64,000 nt of DNA from Planctomycetaceae bacterium (GTDB lineage Bacteria > Planctomycetota > Planctomycetia > Planctomycetales > Planctomycetaceae): NCBI GenBank assembly GCA_028284145.1, contig JANQSH010000093.1, positions 1 to 64,000 of the forward strand, given 5' to 3'. The translations under genes and the position numbers were made by a program. The notes beneath the pieces were generated by a model. That model was not told the DNA's origin. It was given only the letters and a program-made list of their open reading frames with translations, and searched no databases. Below are positions 17,924 to 27,686 of this stretch, in pieces (the first letter of the stretch is position 1; every line of letters begins with the position of its first letter).

Positions 17924-19261
17924 TCAGACGATTTGGATGCCTGTCCTCTTGCGGAATATAACAACGACGACAATGCTCGTAAACAGCATGTTCAGCGATG
18001 TGGCAATGGCTGCGCCCATTAAACCGCCAAACTTGAGACCAATTGCGAGGAAGATAAAGAGAGAGAGACAACTCGACAACATGATTTTCATGAAGACGCC
18101 CTGGTTGCCTGTTACCGTAAAAAGAGATGTTGACGGTCCATTCAAAATGTTAAACGATTGCCCCAGGATGAATATCAACAGGGCGCCTTTACAGGCGACA
18201 TAATTTTCCCCAAATGCCAGCAGCACGTATTCACCCACGGCGAGTGTGAACAGGAAGCCACACAGTCCAATGGCGATGTTGGCCAGAAAGACGAATCGTG
18301 TCAGGCGTTGAATTTTTCGAGTGTCTCCTTTCTGGAAATACTCGGATATGGTCGGATCGGCAATGGCCGCCAAAGCCGTCGAAATAAACGTAAATAGAAC
18401 GGCAATCCGGCTGACAACCGAGAAGGCTGCGACGTTTTCCGCGCTTTCAAAAAAACCGACCACAATATTGCCCAGACGTGGCAGTAATGCCGTCACCAAT
18501 AGTGATACGAAAAGAGGCATCGACACCAGAACCCAGTTACGAGTATCCGTCTCGTAGGCTGGTTGAGCTCGAAAAACCCTTCGGAAAATGAGCATCCAGG
18601 CCCAAACGGCCCCCACAGCCATCGCCCCTCCATAGGCAATGTATCCCCCCACGGCATTCATCTTCATGCCTGTGGCAAATACGACCACCAGCAGCACAAG
18701 AGGAAGGAGTATTTGTGCGAAGAACTGGGAAAAAAAGATCATCTTGACCGCATTGAGGAACCCCTGTGCGACGTAGGTCAGCGAGAAAAAGAATATGATC
18801 CAGGATGAGTAGAGCAGGGTGTGCTGTACCGTCTTCGGCAAAAAATCCATCAGAATGTAACCTGCAAGTGTCAACATGATGCTGACAATTGCCGAAGCAA
18901 TCGCAACGACTCGTAATGACGTCAGTATGAAACCATTTCGGAGTTCCGGCTTATCTTCGTATTCGTAGAGATAACGCAGAGGTGTCGCTTCGAAACCGAT
19001 CTTGCCGAAAAAGGCAAGAACGGGAATCAGCGAAATGGCGTAGATGAAGTACCCGTACTCGGTCTGGGACATCGACCGGGCCAACAACGCCTGAGCTGTG
19101 AACATCAGAGCAACACCACAGATGCGCGTGAAGAGGGAAATCGTGGCCCCCCGAATGATCTTCTTTCCCAGTCCGATGCGTTTGGTGCCATCCGCCGGTT
19201 GCGCCGGTGCGAGATCATGCAGATTGGTGTCTGGAGATGTACCGACAGATCCTGTCGCCAT
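17924..19261 (-). CDS. Oligosaccharide flippase (MOP/Wzx-like)
   Basis: A 445-residue integral membrane protein with about 12-14 hydrophobic segments and no large soluble domain, typical of the MOP exporter superfamily (polysaccharide biosynthesis proteins, Wzx). Such proteins flip undecaprenyl-linked glycans across the inner membrane. The first 30 residues are polar and cytoplasmic, and TM1 begins after a basic GKKIIRGATISLF stretch. I chose the ATG at 19,261; the frame extends to 19,348 without a better start. It lies upstream of legB on the same strand and probably serves the same glycan, coupling cytoplasmic synthesis to the two ligase-like proteins. The identity of the cargo is inference. 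Confidence 0.83.
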   Translation of the reverse strand: MATGSVGTSPDTNLHDLAPAQPADGTKRIGLGKKIIRGATISLFTRICGVALMFTAQALLARSMSQTEYGYFIYAISLIPVLAFFGKIGFEATPLRYLYEYEDKPELRNGFILTSLRVVAIASAIVSIMLTLAGYILMDFLPKTVQHTLLYSSWIIFFFSLTYVAQGFLNAVKMIFFSQFFAQILLPLVLLVVVFATGMKMNAVGGYIAYGGAMAVGAVWAWMLIFRRVFRAQPAYETDTRNWVLVSMPLFVSLLVTALLPRLGNIVVGFFESAENVAAFSVVSRIAVLFTFISTALAAIADPTISEYFQKGDTRKIQRLTRFVFLANIAIGLCGFLFTLAVGEYVLLAFGENYVACKGALLIFILGQSFNILNGPSTSLFTVTGNQGVFMKIMLSSCLSLFIFLAIGLKFGGLMGAAIATSLNMLFTSIVVVVIFRKRTGIQIV

Positions 19262-19331
19262 GGATTGTTCCAACCAATCAGTAATGATGCCAGGCCAAAA
19301 ATCAACACAGAAACGTATCGCGACAATTACC

Positions 19332-19348
19332 GTGTTATCGTTTAACAC
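19332..19348. promoter_or_regulatory. Inverted repeat upstream of the flippase gene
   Basis: GTGTTA-N5-TAACAC, perfect 6-bp arms, about 70 nt upstream of the chosen flippase ATG within the divergent region shared with the aldolase gene (start 19,589). It could bind a dimeric regulator. No assignment is possible. Confidence 0.3.
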
Positions 19349-19588
19349 AATAGTGTCATCAGCAACGCCCGGCGAAAAGGTTCGACAATCTAGGCGGTTT
19401 CACAATCTTCGGTCAAGGTGGTTTCGCGATCGGAATGAGTCGTTTCGGCTGAAAAGTCAGGGTTGTGACATTTTATGGCGACACCTATAATCCGCCGCCG
19501 TTTCTCATCAGGTTCGATCGAAGGATTCCGAATCAACCTGAAGGACGATTAAATCAGCGGTGATTCACCAATCGTAAGGGCTACTCCC

Positions 19589-20431
19589 ATGGATTGTCAG
19601 TCCAGCGAGACGAACCTCGACTTTTTCTTCATCACCAACAAATCCGACCTGGCGGAATTTGTTGATCAATTCGGCATCCGATATGTCATGGTCGATCTGG
19701 AGATCCTTGGAAAACGCGAAAGACAATCGGGCCGGAACACTTTGATTTCCGATCACTCTGTTGAAGACGTAAATCGCATCAAATCCGTTTTACGAAATGC
19801 GGAACTGGTTGTTCGGGTCAATCCTCTTCATTCAGGAACGGCAGAGGAAATCACCGAATGTCTGGCTGCGGGAGCCGACCTGCTCATGCTGCCCATGTTC
19901 CAAAATGCAAATACAGTGAAAGAGTTTTGTGAGATCGTCGACGGGCGTGCGGGAGTGATACCTCTGGTCGAAACTGCGGGGGCAGTTCGAGATCTCGACA
20001 GAATCGTTGGACAAAATGGTGTCGAACGTATTCATATCGGATTGAATGACCTGCATCTCGATATGGGCAGGACTTTTCTGTTTGAGCCTCTGGCCGACGG
20101 AACCGTAGACATGATCGCGAGTCGATGCCGGGCGGCCGGTGTCCCGTTTGGCATAGGCGGTGTCTCCCTGATTGGTTCAGGTGAAGTTCCCGGAGAAACC
20201 GTTTTGGGGGAACATGCTCGCGTGGGATCCACGGCTGCTATCCTGTCTCGGACATTTCATCAGAGTGCGGAAAATCGGGAAGAACTTCAGGGCAAGATCG
20301 ATTTTCCTGCCGAGGTCAAAAAGTTAAGGAAGACATTCCTTGAACATCTCAACCGATCGGAATCAAACGTAGAAAGCGACCGGCTCAATTTTCGCGAACG
20401 TGTCGCCAGTGTTGTTGCCCGCTGTGCCTGA
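19589..20431 (+). CDS. HpcH/HpaI aldolase/citrate lyase-like protein
   Basis: A 280-residue TIM-barrel protein of the PEP/pyruvate superfamily. Metal-binding features include the LVETAGAV strand (Glu) and GLNDLHLDMG (Asp), matching the Glu and Asp ligands of HpcH/HpaI aldolases and citrate lyase beta chains. Such enzymes cleave or make C-C bonds using pyruvate enolates or acyl-CoAs. The real substrate is unknown; a link to the glycan locus is suggested because the asparagine synthase gene follows 13 nt later. The ATG at 19,589 has an AAGGG about 10 nt upstream. It is the first gene of the plus-strand group that continues to hisH. Confidence 0.72.
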   Translation: MDCQSSETNLDFFFITNKSDLAEFVDQFGIRYVMVDLEILGKRERQSGRNTLISDHSVEDVNRIKSVLRNAELVVRVNPLHSGTAEEITECLAAGADLLMLPMFQNANTVKEFCEIVDGRAGVIPLVETAGAVRDLDRIVGQNGVERIHIGLNDLHLDMGRTFLFEPLADGTVDMIASRCRAAGVPFGIGGVSLIGSGEVPGETVLGEHARVGSTAAILSRTFHQSAENREELQGKIDFPAEVKKLRKTFLEHLNRSESNVESDRLNFRERVASVVARCA

Positions 20432-20444
20432 AAGGTGTCAACCA

Positions 20445-22292
20445 ATGTGCGGAATCTTTGGCGGGTTTGACCGCCGTGGAGATCAGTTTGGCAACGATTT
20501 GGCCAGAGTCGCCTGTGAGCGCATGCGGCATCGAGGCCCGGATGATGAAGGCATTGCCGAATCTGATGGCGTCCTGATTTGTAATCGGCGGTTGTCGATT
20601 CTGGATCTCGGCGGCGGGCATCAGCCAATGTTCTCTGACGATGGCCAGATCAGCGTTGTACAGAACGGCGAGATCTACAACTTTCTGGAGTTGGCCAGAG
20701 GCTTAAACTGCCGGACGAAATGCGATACAGAAGTCATTTTAAGGCTCTACGAGAGGGATGGTGAAAATTTCATCCACCAGTTGAATGGGATGTTTGCGAT
20801 CGCAATCTTTGACCGCAGACATCGCAAGCTGCTTCTATATCGCGATCGAACAGGTCAGAAGCCACTTTATATCCATGATGATGGAAACCGAATGATGTTC
20901 GCGTCGGAGATCAAATCTTTGCTCGGCGCCGGTGTTCCAGCAGAGGTGGATCAAGAGGCACTCGATGCCTACCTGACATACAATTTCGTACCTCCTCCCG
21001 CCACGCTATTCCGAGGCATCCGGCATCTCATGCCTGGCCATCGATTGACGATCGAAGAGCAAGGTATTCGCGAAGAAAAATGGTGGGAACTGCCACAGAA
21101 CAGCGAGGCAGATCGTCACGAGTCGGATTGGCAGGATGAAATCATCGAAACTCTCAAGGATGCCATCCGCGTGAGGTTAAGGGCGGATGTCCCTTTGGGC
21201 GCCTTTCTCTCCGGAGGAATTGACAGTTCCGCTGTCGTCAAGCTGATGTCCGAACAACTGGAGCGGCGCGTGCAGACATTTTGCATCGGCTTTGACGATC
21301 CGCGGTTTGATGAATCGAAATTTGCACAGAGCGTAGCCGACTTGTGCAACTCGGATCATACCTGTCGAGTGATGCACCCCGGTATGCTTGATAACTGGCC
21401 ACTGGCCACGTACCACAATGACCAGCCACACGGCGATATGTCGTTTGTTCCTACTTACCAGGTCAGCCGATTGGCACGGGAACATGTGAAAGTTGTGTTG
21501 ACAGGCGATGGTGGAGACGAACTGTTCGCTGGATATGACGTACATCGGAAATTTTTCTCCGATTTCGACCCAACACAATCGCAATCTGAATTTGAACGTT
21601 CCTTTGTCAAGGCAATCAGCCTCTTTTCGCACAACGAAAAGCAATCGATCTATTCAAGTACATTGAGACGAGAACTGGCCGAAAGTGACCCGATGCAGTT
21701 TGCTGAGCCACTCTTCTGTCCGCTGCGTCAGCACGACAAAATCAACCAGGCGCTTGGACTGGATGTCAAATTGCTGTTGCCCGGCAATAATCTCGTCAAG
21801 CCGGATAAGATGGCGATGGCGGTTTCACTGGAGCCTCGAGCGCCGTTTCTCGACTACCGAATGGTCGAATTGGCATTTCGCATCCCTGGCACCATGAAAC
21901 TCAGCAATGGCGTGACGAAAAGAATTTTGAAAAAGGCACTGGAACGTCACCTTCCTCACGACATCATTTACCGAAAAAAACAGATGTTTACCGTTCCGAT
22001 TGGTGAGTGGTTCAAACGGGAACTAAAACCTTGGGTCGAAGACCTCTTATTCTCAAAGCGTTTCGACGATCGAGGAATTTTCGACTCGACGGGAGTACGT
22101 GAAATGGTGGCAAACCATGCCGCAGGTTCACACAACTATACCCGACAGATTCGTGCAATGATTGCGCTGGAACTGTGGCATCGCGTGTTTGTCGATGCGC
22201 AATTTGACCACGCACCGAATTATGAGGAGCTTGGTTTGAAGTCGCCTGTGACCACTCCATCCGATTTATCCAAAGATCGCAATGCAGCATGA
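20445..22292 (+). CDS. asnB: Glutamine-hydrolysing asparagine synthase
   Basis: A 615-residue two-domain enzyme. The N-terminal class II glutaminase domain starts with the nucleophile Cys2 (MCGIFGGF) once the initiator Met is removed. The synthetase domain has the ATP pyrophosphatase loop SGGIDSS at about 256-262 and a GDGGDELFAGYD segment. It converts aspartate, glutamine and ATP to asparagine; relatives in polysaccharide loci instead amidate sugar carboxylates or similar groups. The start is fixed by Cys2, although the frame is open to 20,400. It is probably co-transcribed with the aldolase gene. Whether it acts on free aspartate or on a glycan precursor cannot be told from sequence. Confidence 0.87.
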   Translation: MCGIFGGFDRRGDQFGNDLARVACERMRHRGPDDEGIAESDGVLICNRRLSILDLGGGHQPMFSDDGQISVVQNGEIYNFLELARGLNCRTKCDTEVILRLYERDGENFIHQLNGMFAIAIFDRRHRKLLLYRDRTGQKPLYIHDDGNRMMFASEIKSLLGAGVPAEVDQEALDAYLTYNFVPPPATLFRGIRHLMPGHRLTIEEQGIREEKWWELPQNSEADRHESDWQDEIIETLKDAIRVRLRADVPLGAFLSGGIDSSAVVKLMSEQLERRVQTFCIGFDDPRFDESKFAQSVADLCNSDHTCRVMHPGMLDNWPLATYHNDQPHGDMSFVPTYQVSRLAREHVKVVLTGDGGDELFAGYDVHRKFFSDFDPTQSQSEFERSFVKAISLFSHNEKQSIYSSTLRRELAESDPMQFAEPLFCPLRQHDKINQALGLDVKLLLPGNNLVKPDKMAMAVSLEPRAPFLDYRMVELAFRIPGTMKLSNGVTKRILKKALERHLPHDIIYRKKQMFTVPIGEWFKRELKPWVEDLLFSKRFDDRGIFDSTGVREMVANHAAGSHNYTRQIRAMIALELWHRVFVDAQFDHAPNYEELGLKSPVTTPSDLSKDRNAA

Positions 22293-22408
22293 CAGGCTCT
22301 GACGGACTATTCACTCGACGATTGCCGACAGGATGACACATTGCAAAGACAACCCGAAAGAGCAATCGGACAGGCGTTGACGGACCTCACTTCTCGACAG
22401 GCGGTATC

Positions 22409-23008
22409 GTGGCACCGTCGGAGGTGGATCTTTTGACCAGGAGTTACGCGCTGAAGCGAGTTGTGGACATTGCTCTCTCGTTGGCGGGCATCTGTGTTTT
22501 GTCGCCTGTCCTGATCGCGATTGCATTCGCCATACGAATTTCCTCACGTGGCCCAATCATCTTTCGCCAGCAACGTCTCGGATTGCACGAGCGACCATTC
22601 GAAATCATGAAGTTTCGAACAATGCATGTTGATGCGGAACAGCAAGGTCCCCAGTTTACATCGCAACATGATCCCAGAATTACGAGAGTCGGTCGCGTTC
22701 TTCGCAATACGAGTCTCGACGAGTTGCCTCAGTTGTTCAACGTTCTGGGAGGTTCAATGAGTCTGATCGGACCTCGACCTTACGTCGGATTTGAGCTGGA
22801 ATCGATGAACAAAACCGAACGTCGGATACGAGCAAGTGTCAAACCCGGGATCTCAGGCCTGGCGCAGGTCTCGGGGAGAAGTTCGATTGACCAGGACGAT
22901 ATCGTCCGACTCGACCAGGAATACGCGACAGAAAATTCTTTGAGCATGGACTTGAGAATTGTCTTCCGTACCATCTCGGTCGTTCTACGTCAGCGTGGTA
23001 CGAACTGA
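22409..23008 (+). CDS. Initiating polyprenyl-phosphate sugar-1-P transferase (bacterial sugar transferase, PglC-like)
   Basis: A 199-residue monotopic phosphoglycosyl transferase. A hydrophobic N-terminal re-entrant helix (about 22-48) precedes the catalytic core with KFRTM (68-72), the Asp-Glu pair in LDELPQLFN near 104, and IGPRPYVG. It transfers a sugar-1-phosphate from an NDP-sugar to undecaprenyl phosphate at the inner membrane and so begins glycan assembly. The size matches the small PglC class rather than the WcaJ class, which has extra N-terminal membrane segments. It uses a GTG start with AGGCGG about 6 nt upstream. It is the likely committing enzyme for the glycan built by this locus; the first sugar is unknown. 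Confidence 0.87.
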   Translation: MAPSEVDLLTRSYALKRVVDIALSLAGICVLSPVLIAIAFAIRISSRGPIIFRQQRLGLHERPFEIMKFRTMHVDAEQQGPQFTSQHDPRITRVGRVLRNTSLDELPQLFNVLGGSMSLIGPRPYVGFELESMNKTERRIRASVKPGISGLAQVSGRSSIDQDDIVRLDQEYATENSLSMDLRIVFRTISVVLRQRGTN

Positions 23009-23058
23009 CGCGAAGCAGCCAGAGAATCGCATTCCTGAGCAATGCGAGGTTGAGAAAG

Positions 23059-23079
23059 TTGTCAGGAAACTTCTGACAA
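23059..23079. promoter_or_regulatory. Inverted repeat between the sugar transferase gene and hisH
   Basis: TTGTCAG-N7-CTGACAA, perfect 7-bp arms, 51 nt after the sugar transferase stop and 140 nt before hisH. No T-run follows, so it could be an attenuator or an operator rather than an intrinsic terminator. Confidence 0.3.
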
Positions 23080-23218
23080 TAACAGTTCGACGGTTAACGG
23101 TGTTGCATGCCACGCTTGCAGCAGGACAGGCACGTTCCAGATCAATTGCAGGCCAGGGGTCTCCAATCCTTTCCTCTATTTGTCAGGACGGCGGACAGAT
23201 GTCCGACCGATAAAACAG

Positions 23219-23824
23219 ATGATTGAAATCGTCGATTACGGTATGGGTAATCTCCGCAGCGTGCAGAAAGCGTTTTCCCGATTGGAGGTCAAAGCCAACA
23301 TCACCAACAATGCGAGTCAACTTGCCTCGGCCGAGAAGATGATTCTGCCCGGTGTCGGAGCATTTCGTGACGCGATAGCCGAACTGAAGCAGCGCGATCT
23401 GGTCGGTCCGATCAAAGATCACATCGCTGCCGACAAGCCTTTTTTGGGGATCTGTCTGGGGCTGCAGTTGCTGTTTGACGTCAGTTACGAAGATGGCGAA
23501 TGGGAGGGCCTGGGAATTGTGCCGGGCAAAGTCGTGCGGTTTGAAGATCAACCAGGGCTGAAAATTCCGCACATGGGCTGGAATCGTTTGCACATCGCCA
23601 CGCCCAATGCACTACTGGAAGGGATGCCGGGCGATGCCCACTTCTACTTTGTGCACAGCTATCATGTGATTCCAACGAATGACAGCTACGTTGCCACACA
23701 GACCGACCACGGCGGAAACTTCGTTTCGATGATCGCGAAAGACAATCTGTTCGCGTCACAATTCCACCCGGAAAAGAGCCAGCGATGTGGCTTGAAATTG
23801 CTGCGGCAATTCGCGGAGTTGTAA
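23219..23824 (+). CDS. hisH: Imidazole glycerol phosphate synthase, glutamine amidotransferase subunit
   Basis: A 201-residue class I glutamine amidotransferase. It supplies ammonia to HisF for imidazole glycerol phosphate formation in histidine synthesis. The triad is visible: Cys79 in GICLGLQ, His183 and Glu185 in FHPEKS. The N-terminus [10 protein letters not shown] and the oxyanion-loop segment LPGVGAF are standard for HisH. The start at 23,219 matches the family; the frame is open further upstream to 23,180. There is no hisF or other his gene in the window. HisH homologues also work in glycan loci with an N-acetyl sugar amidotransferase (PseA/WbpG), but none is present, so the ordinary histidine role is more likely. 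Confidence 0.9.
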   Translation: MIEIVDYGMGNLRSVQKAFSRLEVKANITNNASQLASAEKMILPGVGAFRDAIAELKQRDLVGPIKDHIAADKPFLGICLGLQLLFDVSYEDGEWEGLGIVPGKVVRFEDQPGLKIPHMGWNRLHIATPNALLEGMPGDAHFYFVHSYHVIPTNDSYVATQTDHGGNFVSMIAKDNLFASQFHPEKSQRCGLKLLRQFAEL

Positions 23825-23830
23825 CCTGAA

Positions 23831-23851
23831 ACAACGACGTAAAGTCGTTGT
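23831..23851 (+). terminator. Hairpin directly after hisH
   Basis: ACAACGAC-GTAAA-GTCGTTGT is a perfect 8-bp stem starting 7 nt after the hisH stop. No U-run follows, so it may act as an mRNA 3' end stabiliser or a weak terminator. Confidence 0.4.
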
Positions 23852-23925
23852 CGGATAGTTCAGTTTGACGAGCGGTCTGAGATGATGAAGTCATCAGGAA
23901 GCCACGGTAACGAACCCTGCACCTG

Positions 23926-23992
23926 CACTGCTGGAACAAGCCAGCAGTGGCCCCCTGAATGATGTTCTGCCAGCCGCGTTGTCACGCAACGC
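23926..23992. repeat. Pair of intergenic hairpins
   Basis: Two perfect hairpins lie close together: CACTGCTGG-N6-CCAGCAGTG (23,926-23,949) and GCGTTG-N5-CAACGC (23,976-23,992). The second motif recurs between genes at 27,575-27,591 and, with one mismatch, at 32,926-32,942, so it belongs to a small family of dispersed palindromes. Confidence 0.55.
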
Positions 23993-24050
23993 AGTCCACA
24001 CAAATCGAATACTGAACGTTGTGAAAAAGGGGATGTGGAGACATGGCTGC

Positions 24051-24513
24051 TCAATCCTCCGGTTCGCCGAAATCCTCCTCCCAGGGCAGGTTGCCGACGT
24101 CGACATAACCATGGCAGTGCGGGCAGTCCTGTGTCGTGCCGTCCATCGAACTCGGGAACTCCGTCGATTCGCCGCAATCTTCGCAGACCACAGTCAGCAT
24201 TTTGCCATCATCCGGGCCGGTGCCATCAGTTGCTTTATTGCTTGTCGCTTGATCATTTGTCGCATCTTCGCTCACGGTCTGCTTCCTTTCATGTTCGGCG
24301 ATGAATGCCCGGGCCTTTTCGAAATCGGATCGATTGACATCAACATCTGGCTTGTTGAATTCGCTGGCCGTTCGCTCCAGGCTGAGGTTCTCGCCAGTCC
24401 GATCTTCTACTGCATGTGCCGGGATATCCGCTGCAATGAGAGCCGTGACAATTGCGTGCGCTTCGCGCATTGGTCGTAGCAGTGTGAATGATCACAGGAT
24501 CGTCAAGGTGCAT
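24051..24513 (-). pseudogene. DUF2007-type protein with C-terminal zinc ribbon, frameshifted near the N-terminus
   Basis: The open part (24,470 down to 24,051) encodes a helical segment (EAHAIVTALIAADIPA), a VDVNRSDFEKARAFI strand-helix typical of the DUF2007 putative signal-transducing family, a polar linker and a zinc ribbon (CEDC then CPHC). The family N-terminal strand is missing from that frame but is present just upstream in another: from the ATG at 24,513 it reads MHLDDPVIIHTATTNA. Joining the two needs removal of one base (or addition of two) near 24,465, in a GCGCGAAGCGC palindrome. This is either a real lesion or a sequence error. If intact, it would be a small cytosolic protein of unknown function. 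Confidence 0.6.
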
Positions 24514-26189
<1,676 letters not shown>

Positions 26190-26307
26190 CACCATACGAA
26201 CCTGACGATGGTGAGAATCTGCTGCACTCTCACCGGTCGGCATGGGTGTGCCAGGGACCACAGGTTTGTATACGCCTTGTTCGCACAACATGGCACGCTG
26301 CCTTACA

Positions 26308-26345
26308 AAAGCCCATGGGGGAAACTCCATGGGCTTTCGTTTTTG
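26308..26345 (+). terminator. Intrinsic terminator of eno
   Basis: An 11-bp perfect stem, AAAGCCCATGG / CCATGGGCTTT, with the loop GGGAAACT, followed by CGTTTTT. The loop can close as a GAAA tetraloop over a G-C and a G-U pair. Confidence 0.9.
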
Positions 26346-26413
26346 AGCGTCACTACCTGTTTTATCCAATCCAACATACTGGAAGGGGATATGGGGATCA
26401 GGGAGATTGAGGA

Positions 26414-26807
26414 ATGATTGAGATGAAAACGGAACCGATTGGAAGATGGGATGAATTGACGGCGTGAATCATTGAATGCGTGATTTCCGTTCATCAGGTT
26501 TTGGGGCCGGGCTTTATCGGACGTGTTTACCACAATGCCTTGATCCTGGAATTCTCTGCACAAGGGATTCGTTCGGAAACCGAAAAAGAAGTCAGAATTT
26601 TCTTTCGGAACAAATGTGTTGTGAGAACACATCGACTCGACATCGTTGTTGAAGAGGCTGTCGTGTTGGAATTGAAAACGGTCGACGATCTCAGTCGTGC
26701 ACATTACGCTCAATTGAGGTCATACTTAAAAGCCTCGAGACTGACGACTGGAATGTTGATCAACTTTTCGCCCCCCCAAGGCTGACTATCGTCGAGTCGA
26801 TATATGA
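26414..26807 (+). pseudogene. GxxExxY family protein, disrupted by a stop and a frameshift
   Basis: From the ATG at 26,414 the frame reads through WDELTA, hits TGA at 26,465-26,467 where the family has a residue before II-x-C, and continues in frame as VISVHQVLGPGF, RLDIVVEEAVVLELKTVDDL and AQLRSYLKAS, all typical of the GxxExxY (PD-(D/E)XK-like) family. The signature itself has Gly where the Glu should be (GFIGRVY). Near the end a C7 run (26,771-26,777) shifts the frame; with one C fewer the protein would end KADYRRVDI at 26,805, the usual family C-terminus. Three separate lesions make a decaying gene likely, although the C-run could be a sequencing error. Confidence 0.75.
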
Positions 26808-26880
26808 CTTCCTCATCCCCGACATCTCCACTAAAGAAGGTGTGAGTACTTCGCAGGGCAACGAGTGGTTTGGAACCAAA

Positions 26881-27462
26881 ATGTCACTTGCCATGAAGAA
26901 AACCAAACGAGAAAAACGACAAAGCCGACGGGCATGGATGGTTGCCATTGCCTTCTGGGGCAATCTCGTTTTCGCCGTGCTGATTTACGCCAGTGTTGCA
27001 CTCTCGCCAAAAATGATTTCGTACTTTGACTTGAAACAACAGTGGTACGAAAATCAATCGAAACTCGTCACACGCGAACAGCAGGTCCTTTATCTTAATC
27101 GAGTGGTCACCGCCCTGGAGACCGATCCCGAGTTCGCCCAGGAACTGGCCCGAAACGACTTCGACAGATCCCGTCCGGGGTATGAACATCTTCCCGTTGC
27201 CCCGGAGCTGACACTCGACGCCCGATCGATGGCGGCGTTTGACGTCCCGGAAGAGGAAAGCCGCCCCTGGTATTATCCGATTCTGAAGATCCTTGCGACG
27301 AAAAAGAAAGTCCGCATGATCCTGCTTGGTTTTGCCTGCGGTTTAATGCTCTTCTCGTTCGTCTTTCTGCATGAAAGCCATATCGACCAGTTGCGTGTGA
27401 TGAAGATTCAAACGTTTCGCATGGTTCATCGCTGCATGGGACGGTATAAAGCATCCAGTTGA
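26881..27462 (+). CDS. Hypothetical two-pass membrane protein
   Basis: No family recognised. A basic N-terminus (KKTKREKRQSRR) is followed by a first membrane segment (about residues 22-43), a polar and probably coiled-coil region (FDLKQQWYENQSKLVTREQQVLYLN), a linker rich in acidic residues and prolines, a second membrane segment (RMILLGFACGLMLFSFVFL) and a short basic tail. This suggests both ends are cytoplasmic with an outside coiled-coil domain. It resembles the layout of septum-associated FtsB/FtsL-like proteins only in the TM-plus-coil part, which is weak evidence. The frame extends to a GTG at 26,842; I chose ATG 26,881. Confidence 0.6.
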   Translation: MSLAMKKTKREKRQSRRAWMVAIAFWGNLVFAVLIYASVALSPKMISYFDLKQQWYENQSKLVTREQQVLYLNRVVTALETDPEFAQELARNDFDRSRPGYEHLPVAPELTLDARSMAAFDVPEEESRPWYYPILKILATKKKVRMILLGFACGLMLFSFVFLHESHIDQLRVMKIQTFRMVHRCMGRYKASS

Positions 27463-27574
27463 AGCATGGCACGCTCCAGGGGTTCGTGTTCAACCCGATG
27501 TTTCTCAGGTCAGTGCTCCTGCCTGCCGTTTGTCTGTGAGGGAAAAAGGGATGACAGGATGTCAATTCAGAACT

Positions 27575-27591
27575 GCGTTGTGTGGCAACGC
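27575..27591. repeat. Intergenic hairpin GCGTTG-N5-CAACGC
   Basis: Same palindrome as at 23,976-23,992, here between two convergent genes, with perfect 6-bp arms. No U-run follows in either direction. Confidence 0.45.
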
Positions 27592-27686
27592 TCCGTCGCT
27601 ACGTGATTTCACAAGATGGCTGAGCCCAAATTGAAGGCCGACGAAAATAAGCCACTCGTCATCGAACTGAAACAGGCAATCCCGGT

